DNA of 17,687 nucleotides. It comes from Podochytrium sp. JEL0797. Lineage: Eukaryota > Chytridiomycota > Chytridiomycetes > Chytridiales > Chytriomycetaceae. A program made the translations under genes and the position numbers. Position 1 is the stretch's first letter. Each line of letters begins with the position of its first letter. Below the pieces are notes generated by a model that worked only from the letters and a program-made list of their open reading frames with translations, ran no database searches and was not told where the DNA came from. Below, piece after piece: positions 1 to 7,290 of the stretch. The stretch covers positions 1-17,687 of the forward strand of contig JADGJG010000507.1 of assembly GCA_027596195.1 (NCBI GenBank), given 5' to 3'.

Positions 1-22
1 GAGGGTGGCTGTTTGTTTCGAT

Positions 23-270
23 CTCATATTATCTGTATCCATGTTTGACGACCTTATATATTATTATTATTATTCTGAAAGCGAATTTTGATTTCTGCTT
101 GGCGGGAATTTCGACGCGTTTTTTCGTTGGCGGATTTTATGCAAGCGGAATCCAAACCAAATGCATTCCCTTCTTTCCCCCGCTCTGCTTGCATTCTTCT
201 CTGTCTCTTGCATTGCCACGTCTAGTGGGTGTCGCGACGTCAAGTTCCAGGAATGTATTGGCGCAGCGAC
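23..270 (+). repeat. Left arm of an inverted duplication (promoter plus first exon of the secreted-protein gene)
   Basis: This stretch matches the reverse complement of 17410-17687. By eye, 23-118 differs from the right arm at only 2 of about 96 positions, including a shared TTATATATT element and an (ATT)5 run. A 41-nt gap in the left copy then falls in the presumed 5' UTR. The coding part (161-270) differs at about 12 of 110 positions. Similarity stops abruptly at 270, inside the reading frame. The right arm runs to the last base of the window, so the full extent of the repeat is not visible. Confidence 0.9.
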
Positions 271-274
271 TTAA
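161..274 (+). pseudogene. Truncated copy of the Cys-rich secreted-protein gene (37 codons, then stop)
   Basis: The ATG at 161 opens a frame with a hydrophobic signal peptide (MHSLLSPALLAFFSVSC...) followed by GCRDVKFQECIGAAT and then a TAA at 272-274. It aligns residue for residue with the N-terminus of the 316-aa gene at 16472-17519. Homology ends exactly where the stop appears, and no second exon is seen downstream. Of the eight N-terminal cysteines of the intact gene, only the first two remain. It is probably a broken duplicate. A short secreted 37-aa peptide is possible but less likely. The 41-nt gap relative to the right copy lies upstream of this ATG and is not a multiple of three, which argues for this ATG as the true family start. 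Confidence 0.7.
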
Positions 275-450
275 GCCGCTGATTTTAAAGTTTCGCGCGC
301 TGCGACGATTGCGAGCAACAGGTGGAGGAAGACCGCGGATTGTGATCGTGGGTAATCGATAATCTTGGTTGTCTAGAAAGAGATATTAATCGAGAAAGAA
401 TATAAATTTTTCTCTATTTTATAACTTTGTCTAAAGGGAATTTTAAAAAA

Positions 451-3400
451 TTATTCATCGCTTTTCCATTCCTCATCCAAATTCGCTCCATTGCCGTCAT
501 TTGCAGAAGGTGGCACAAACAATGGATTCTCATGGAGGCCACTTGGGCCAGAGTAGAGTGGGTTTTGATCCACGACACCCTGCAGAATTATTCAGCTTTC
601 ATGAATAAACGAAATCAAAAAAAAACGCACCAGCATTGGGTCAGAGTTATTGAGATCAATCACGGATGCTCCGAGACTCTTTCTGCGGTACATGAAAATC
701 CCGGCAGCAGCTCCAACTGCAGCGAGGCCCCCAACGACTCCAATAAATGCAGGGGTCGACGTAGTAGTTGTCGCACCGGGAGTGGGCGAGGTGGTAGGGT
801 CGCCATTGACTGCAGATGCAAAGTTGTTGAGACCGCCACTACCTGTGGGTTTACTTGATTTGACAGTTTGGCTTCTGATGGAAGCAAGTTGGATGAGATT
901 GGTTGAGTTGGACGCAGTGCTGATTTTGCTGGTGGCTCCTGTTCCAGAAGAAAGTTTGCTGACAACACTGGTGCTGGTCGGAATGCTGGTTTTGATGGTC
1001 GTACTCGTTCCGGAAGAAAGTTTGGTGAGGCCACTGGAGCTGGTTGAAGTGCTGATTTTGACGGGCGCGCTTGTTATGGAAGCAACCACGGGGAGAAGCG
1101 AGGTGCTGTGAATAACGCTACTTGTTATGGAAGCAACCACAGGGAGAGGCGAGGTGCTGTGAAGAACGCTACTTGTTATGGAAGCAACCGAGGTGCTGTG
1201 AAGAACGCTACTTGTTATGGAAGCAACCACGGGGAGAGGCGAGGTGCTGTGAAGAACTCTAGTTGTTTCCGAAGTGCGGAGAAAGTCGGTTGTCAGAGTG
1301 CCAAAGCTTGGGTTGGCGCTGGTGGATGCTATCGAACTTCCTGAATGCTTCACGCCCCCATCAGAGAAATGAATTGGGGCCAGAGTTAAAGTTGTGGAAG
1401 TACTTGAGGTTGAAGTGGATGTTGTGTGTGTGGCGGAAGTACGCGTTGTGCTCGATGTCGAGCTCGTCGTGCTGCTTGAAGTTGTTGTGGACGTCGAAGT
1501 ACTGGTCGAGGAGCTGCTGGTGGTGCTCGTAGACGTGGATTTAGTGGTGGTTGTGTGGGTTGATGTTGAAGTAGAAGTCGTCGTTGTGCTCGATGTCGAG
1601 CTCTTCGTGCTGCTTGGAGCTACGGACATCAAAGTACTGGTTGAGGAGGTGCTACTCGTGCTCGTTGTCGTAGAAGAAGTGGCAGCTGTGTGGGTAAACG
1701 TTGAAGTAGAAGACGTCGTCGAGCTCTTCGTGCTGCTTGAAGTTGTGGACGTTGAAGTACTGGTCGAGGAGCTGCTGCTAGTGCTCGTCGACGTGGATGA
1801 AGTGGAGGTTGTGTGGGTAAACGTTGAAGTAGAAGACGTCGTCGAGCTCGTCGTGCTGCTTGAAGTTGTAGACGTCGAAGTACTGCTCGAGGAGCTGGTG
1901 CTCGTTGAAGTGGTGGAACTTGTTGTCGAGCTTGTGCTGCTCGAAGTGCTCGTGGTGGGAGTACTCGTTGACGTAGAAGACGTCGTGGAAGTGCTCGTCG
2001 TTTCGGACGTTGTCGAGCTGGTGCTGCTGGTTGAAGTACTCGTTGAGGTAGTTGTTGGAGTGGATGTTGAAGTAGATGACGTCGTTGTGGTTTCAGTCGT
2101 GGAGGTTGACGTGCTAGAAGTGCTCGTCGTTTCAGACGTTGTCGAACTGGTGCTGCTGGTTGAGGTACTCGTTGAGGTAGTCGTCGGAGTGGATGTCGAA
2201 GTAGATGACGTTGTGGTGGTTTCAGTCGTGGAGGTTGACGTGCTGGAAGTGGTTGTTTCGGTCGTTGTCGAACTGGTGCTGGTTGAGGTAGTTGTCGGAG
2301 TGGATGTCGAAGTAGATGACGTCGTGGTGGTTGCAGTCGTGGTGGTTGACGACGTGCTGGAAGTGGTTGTCGAACTTGTGCTGCTTGAAGTGCTCGTAGT
2401 GGGAGTACTCGTCGATGTGGAAGACGTGGTGCTCGTGGACGAAGTCGATGATGTGGTGCTGGTCGTTAAGCTGGTTGAGGTGGTTGAAGAGGATGTAGTA
2501 GAAGTTGAAGTTGTCGTTGTGCTCTATACAGTAAGCGAGTATCAAAGGAGTGCTCAGTTTTAAGGAAGACTACAAACCGTTGAATCCGTCACGTAGACGT
2601 CCGTACAATTCACAATCCGATTAGTGATTGCAGTGTACATATTTTGCAATATCGATGGTCCGATGGTAGGGTTAATAATGTCCTGAATCATGTAGAGGCG
2701 CATCATGCCGTTTTTACGTAACACTTGCGCCTGAAGCGATGTTTGCAATTGGTTGGTCTCAAGGTTCAGGTAAGTTGCAGATGCGCTGAACTCGCCAAAT
2801 GTTGAAGATTGCGACTGCAGGAGGGGATCTCCGTATTGGACAATTGCTGTGTGAGCATGATTTTGTGTAGCTGTGGGATACACGTCTTTGTAGAGCTGGT
2901 TGTACGTATCAAACGTGGATTGCGGTCCTGCAGTATTGGCATTGAATGTTGATTGCATGAGAAGAGAGATGGAGGCTCCTGTGGACACGATCAAGTTGGC
3001 CGTGACTACAATTTCAGTGTAATAGGGATCTTCAAGGACGATTGGCACCGACGAATTTCTAAAGACAACAATTTGAGATCTCGTCACAACATACAAAAAG
3101 GCTTACCTGTAAAAGTTTTTGCCATAAAACTGTCGCGGCTGGAACGGTGGTTCGATTCCAGAGCAGCTGGAGCTGATACCATTATTATACCCACTTGGGC
3201 AAAGAGCATTTCCTTGCGCCGGCATCATATATGTACTAAAGCAAAATTGATTAGCATAATCGTACTTTTTGCTGAGCAAATCTTACTTGCTCGTCGGAAT
3301 ATCCGAATCTTCATCCGTCGCCATAATAATCTGCTTCTGTACGTTCCCATTTCTCCAAATAAGACTACAGGCTGAAGTATAAGAGCCAGTACACGCTTTG

Positions 3401-3910
3401 ATCATATCGGATCCATTATTCGGATTCAGCGTCATGCGGATCGCTTCCATTCCGGCTTCCCAACCCGAGCGTGAACACCCGACAGCCAACAGCGCAGCTT
3501 TCGCATCGACAGCACTTGACTTTAGAGCCGCGTTTGTTTAATCGATCGAAAATGGAATCGATTGGTGGCGCTTACCGTGAATGGGAGCAAAATAGACGGC
3601 TGACCCCCGAATCCAATCACAGAGTATCTCGCACTGATGTTTTTCGCGTTGATCTGATCCACAAACAGGGCCAGGTTTGCCGCACTATGGTGCAAAGTAT
3701 ATGTAAAAACATGAGAATGGATGTGAAGAAAATAAGGTAATCGAGATTGTGGACTGACATTTGCTGGTTGTACAGGCACATGCTCGAGGATCCGTCAATA
3801 AGGAACAAAAAGTCGGCTGGGACAGATTGCGTGATGTTGGAGCATTGCGTGACATAGCCCGCGCTCACGATCGTTGCGCATAACACGATCAAGAACGCGA
3901 TCAGGTCCAT
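451..3910 (-). CDS. vWA-domain Ser/Thr-stalk membrane protein with NPxY-type tail (paralog A, 1041 aa, 7 exons)
   Basis: Exons (minus strand): 3910-3759, 3684-3576, 3519-3287, 3235-3107, 3058-2578, 2523-631, 579-451; all introns are GT..AG and 48-74 nt long. Residues 1-18 look like a signal peptide. A vWA domain follows, with MIDAS D39-x-S41-x-S43 (FLFLIDGSSSM) and a later IIMATDEDSD segment (155-160) that fits the third metal-site loop. The Cys-containing ectodomain runs to about residue 368. A Ser/Thr mucin-like stalk of roughly 580 residues comes next, then a Gly/Ala-rich TM helix (about 961-980, GGLAAVGAAAG), the stop-transfer YRRK, and a tail with NPLY (1005-1008) and NPLF (1017-1020). 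Every splice was checked against paralog B, which aligns through each junction. Exons 6 and 7 are the least certain because the stalk is low complexity, but the frame stays open throughout and the tail matches B closely. A role in adhesion or surface recognition is inferred from architecture only. Confidence 0.82.
1066..1257 (-). repeat. In-frame 51-nt tandem repeat in the paralog A stalk (4 copies)
   Basis: Units lie at 1066-1116, 1117-1167, 1168-1206 and 1207-1257, with lengths 51, 51, 39 and 51 nt. The third lacks 12 nt. All lengths are multiples of three, so the protein frame is kept. Each encodes a variant of VLHSTSPLPVVASITSS; the short copy reads VLHSTSVASITSS. Near-identity between copies suggests recent slippage or unequal exchange. 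Confidence 0.93.
1988..2350 (-). repeat. 129-nt tandem repeat in the paralog A Thr/Ser stalk (about 3 copies)
   Basis: Copies start at 1988, 2117 and 2246, exactly 129 nt apart (43 codons). The first two are nearly identical and the third is shorter and more diverged. The repeat encodes Ser/Thr-rich protein on the minus strand. On the plus strand the same DNA is G/T-rich. Confidence 0.85.
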
Positions 3911-4116
3911 AATTGTTTTGGGGATAAAAAAATTGTTGGCCGCGCGCCGAAAGGCGGCAGGAAATCCTTGGCTTAATTCAAGGTCAATAGAAAAAAAGGG
4001 AAGACTTCAATAGGGTATAGGATGTATAGCATATAAATATGGCATAGAATTAAAAAAACGCGTAACGCCCTCATTCACTTTTTGATTTTTCATTCATCAA
4101 TTTATTTGGGTAGTTA
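3911..4116. other. Intergenic spacer between paralogs A and B
   Basis: This 206-bp AT-rich spacer holds the 3' end of paralog B and the presumed promoter of paralog A. A TATTTATA-like element lies near 4031-4038 on the minus strand, about 120 nt upstream of the paralog A ATG. That assignment is weak. No coding potential was seen. Confidence 0.5.
4101..4106 (-). terminator. Poly(A) signal AATAAA for paralog B
   Basis: A canonical AATAAA on the minus strand lies about 11 nt past the paralog B stop codon, in AT-rich sequence. Confidence 0.5.
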
Positions 4117-7100
4117 TTAAAATATTTCAATATTGTGCTCGTGAATTGCTTGTTCCGGAGGTTGGTATAGTGGATTTTCACGCACTCCGGAGGGCCCCGA
4201 ATATAAAGGATTCTGCGCCGCCTGAAACATGGCATCCGATTGACTCATGGAATTTGCCGAGGCTGGGGTAAACGAGCCCCTGTTGTACATGAAGGCAAGG
4301 CCTGCAGATGCTCCCACTGCCACAAGCCCACCCATCACGCTGAACGATATTATTTTTGGCGATGCTGGTGAGGGTGCACTTGTGGGAGTGGCTTCCCCCG
4401 CTGAGGGTATAGTATCAATATCATTGCTAATGCCTCCAAACACCAGTAGCCTTGTTGAAGCAGGAGTGGGAGTGGAAAGAACGGAGCTTTCAGACTGCTC
4501 CAGAATTGTTCCAATGAACTGTTCAGACGAGTATTCCGAGTTCAGCTTAACAGTAAAGATTAAATCTGGGCCGCTTGTTGTTGTTGCGGGAACTGGCTGA
4601 ATCTCCTTTGTGGACTCCAAAGGCGGGTTAATTGTTGTTGAAGTGATATCTGAACCTGTGCGGCTGGAAAAGGTGGTGGATGTCGTAATAGTAGATGTGA
4701 ATGAGATCGTGGTGGATGTAGTACTTGATGTGGTCGTTGAAGTGGTTGTACTCGTGGACGAGGTCGTGGACGTGGATATTGTTGCAATGTAGTCTAGAGG
4801 GTCGGAAGTTGATGTACTTGTTGCTGTTGACGCAGTGCTGGAAGTGGACGTGCTTGTCGTAGAAGGTGCAGTGCTGGAAGTGGATGTGCTTGTTGTGGTT
4901 GATGCAGTAGCCGTTGTAGCTTCAAGAGTTGTTGAAGGAGATGAGGTTGTGGTATCCGTGGTTGCGACCGGGAAACTGGATGTGAACGGTGTGGCTGTTG
5001 TTGATTCATTATCGGAAACCAGAACGTTTATAGTTGTTGTAGTGGTGGAAGTAGACGTGTTGGTGCCGGTGGTCGAAGTCGTAGTGCTGGAAGTAAACGT
5101 GCTGGTGGTGGTGGTTGAAGTCGGCGTGCTGGAAGTGGAAGTGCTGGTGGTTGACGTTGCAGTAGAGGAAGTAGACGTGCTGGTGGTGGTGGTCGCGGTC
5201 TTAGTGCTGGAAGTGGACGTGCTGGTGGTTGACGTCGCAGTGGAGGAAGTAGACGTGCTGGTGGTGGTGGTCGAGGTCTTAGTGCTGGAAGTAGACGTGC
5301 TGGTGGTGATGGTTGACGTGAACGTGCTGGTGCTGGTGGTTGAAGTGGACGTGCTGGTGGTTGACGTCGCAGTGCTGGATGTAGAGGTGCTGGTGCTCGT
5401 CGTCAAAGTGCTGGAAGTAGATGTGCTCGTCGTTGATGTCGCAGTGCTAGATGTAGTTGTGCTGGTGCTGGTGGTCTGAGTACTGGATGTAGATGTGCTG
5501 GTGGTTGAAGTTAGAGTGCTTGAAGTGGACGTGCTGGTGGTTGACGTCGCAGTTTTGGATGTCGACGTGCTGGTGCTGGTGGTCTGAGTGCTGGAAGTAG
5601 ATGTGCTCGTAGTTGACGTTGCAGTGCTTGTTGAAGTTGTGCTGGTACTGGTGGACAAAGTGCTGGAAGTAGATGTGCTGGTGCTGGTGGTCTGAGTGCT
5701 GGAAGTAGATGTGCTCGTAGTTGACGTTGCAGTGCTTGTTGAAGTTGTGCTGGTGCTGGTGGACAAAGTGCTGGAAGTAGATGTGCTGGTGCTGGTGGAC
5801 AAAGTGCTGGAAGTAGATGTGCTGGTGCTGGTGGTCTGAGTGCTGGAAGTAGATGAGCTAGTGCTAGTGGTTGTTGTCAGTGTGGAAGTAGTTCTTGTTG
5901 AAGTTGTTGTGGATTTAGTCGAGGTGGTGGATGATATGCTTGCAGCTGAACTCGTGCAATTCTGAACCATCATCTCCATCGCGTGGTACACGTTACTCAG
6001 AATTTCAGGGCCCATGACTGGATCGATTCTAATCAACGAGTGAGAATGGCGGCAAAACCGGACACATGCACACCCACAGCAAACTCACATCTCCTCAATT
6101 TGATAAACACGCATCACTCCACCTCCCTTCAGCACTACTGCCTGTAACGACTCCTCCAACCCACTCGCATTCAGATTCACCCATGTCTGTGCTGCACTAA
6201 AGCTCCCAAACGCGTCATCTTGTGCCTGCATCCGCGGGTCTCCATACTGTAGGACAGCCGTATGCGCGTGATTCACGTTACTCGAGTTTGCTCCAAAAGT
6301 CGAAAACCATAGGTTGTGCTCGTCAAAAGTGGATTGCGGGCCTTTGATGTTGGCGTTGAAATCGGATTTCATGAGAAGAGAGAGGGAGACCGAGTTGGTG
6401 ATGATCATTTTGGCGGTGAGTTGGATTTCGTCGTAATACGGCTGTTCGAGGGAAATCGGGCCGGGTGATGTCCGGTAATAATTGGAATTCCAAAACAAGC
6501 TCGGTTGAAACGGTGGCTCAATCATCGCTGTACCCGACAAACACCCCATCGTCACCAAAGAATATCCACTAGGACAAAACGCGTCGCCACTCCCTTGATT
6601 GGGGAGCAAGTAGTTGTTGGAGATGGGGATGTCTGAATCTTCATCCGTCGCCATGATGATTTGTCGTTGCGCCCCATTTCTCCATTGAAGATTGCAGGTT
6701 GAAGATCCTCTGAATCCAGAGATGCAGGAGGTGCGATCCATGTCGGTGCCGTTGTTGAACTGCAGCGTCATTCTGATCGCTTCCAGGCCGGATTCCCATC
6801 CAGACCGTGAGCATCCGACTTTGAGAAGGGCTGTATTCACGGATGCAATGTCATTCTGGTTGCATCAATTTCAATGATTGATAATCAATTTGCAATTCAC
6901 TCACTGTGAAGGGAACAATAATTGATGGCAAACCACCGAACGCGACTACTCCGTACCTTGCATCGATACGAGTTGCGCCGATACTTTGCACGAAGCGTTG
7001 CAGACTGGACGCGATCAGCGAATTGTAAGAGCACATGCTGCTGGAGCCATCAATCAGGAACAGAAAGTCAGCTGGGACGGAGGTGGAATAGTTTGTGCAT

Positions 7101-7171
7101 GTGCTGGCAATCAAGGAGGTGGAGACAAGCTGTGCGGATAACACGATCAAGAACGCGAGGAGTGACCCCAT
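4117..7171 (-). CDS. vWA-domain Ser/Thr-stalk membrane protein with tandem NPxY tail (paralog B, 981 aa, 3 exons)
   Basis: Exons (minus strand): 7171-6905, 6855-6089, 6028-4117; introns are 49 and 60 nt. Residues 1-24 look like a signal peptide. The vWA MIDAS is D41-x-S43-x-S45 and the ATDEDSD loop is at 158-164. The ectodomain carries conserved blocks shared with paralog A, such as VGCSRSGWE, EPPFQP, GPQSTFD and NHAHTAVLQYGDP. A Ser/Thr-rich stalk starts after NCT at about 370 and gives way to a less repetitive juxtamembrane region. The TM helix is about 903-926 (MGGLVAVGASAG). The cytoplasmic tail carries NPLY at 951-954 and 963-966, eight residues apart. The second splice gives EEIIDPVMG, matching the unspliced QDIINPTIG of paralog A. 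vWA MIDAS domains bind protein ligands through a divalent metal, and NPxY motifs bind PTB/FERM domains such as talin. Applying these roles here is inference. Confidence 0.87.
5581..5796 (-). repeat. 108-nt direct duplication in the paralog B stalk
   Basis: The block starting at 5581 recurs at 5689, 108 nt (36 codons) later, with almost no differences. It sits in a longer field (about 4740-5930) of shorter, degenerate Thr/Ser codon repeats encoding strings such as TSTSTSSTQTTS. In-frame expansion is consistent with a flexible O-glycosylated stalk. Confidence 0.8.
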
Positions 7172-7290
7172 TTCGGGGAAATGTTTGTCACGAAAAAGAT
7201 TTGATTATGGAGTACAAGCTAACGAAAGGAAGGACCATGCAGGCAAACTCGTCCCTTCTCCTTCCATCAAAAACGATTACGCAAAAAAAA
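7172..7290. promoter_or_regulatory. Divergent promoter region shared by paralog B (-) and the DOCK gene (+)
   Basis: The start codons of paralog B (7171, minus) and DOCK (7291, plus) are only 119 bp apart, so both genes must draw their 5' regulation from this stretch or from inside each other. No TATA box is evident. Two further ATGs in frame with DOCK lie at 7207 and 7237, so the spacer may be shorter still. Confidence 0.55.

Noticed and set aside
45..362. 105-codon plus-strand frame across the left repeat arm
   Set aside because: It runs in a different frame from the signal-peptide frame, and the equivalent frame in the right copy diverges by frameshift. It does not behave as coding.
1394..2563. 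Plus-strand open frame of 389 codons, extremely Val/Glu/Asp-rich
   Set aside because: It lies opposite the Thr/Ser stalk exon of paralog A. Its composition is what ACN/TCN codons give when read backwards, and the minus-strand frame is open throughout and joins conserved exons.
2560..2577. Natural C-terminus of paralog A at VCSLP stop
   Set aside because: As the main product it would leave the 1.9-kb in-frame Ser/Thr exon, TM and NPLY tail orphaned. A good donor and acceptor join them, and B shows the same order. It is kept only as a possible retained-intron form.
4835..5479. Plus-strand Val/Leu-rich frame of 214 codons
   Set aside because: It is the same artefact opposite the paralog B stalk. 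It has no signal, domain or conserved boundary of its own.
4740..5930. CRISPR-like or satellite array
   Set aside because: Periodicity follows codons in an open minus-strand frame, with no spacer structure. It is a coding low-complexity stalk.
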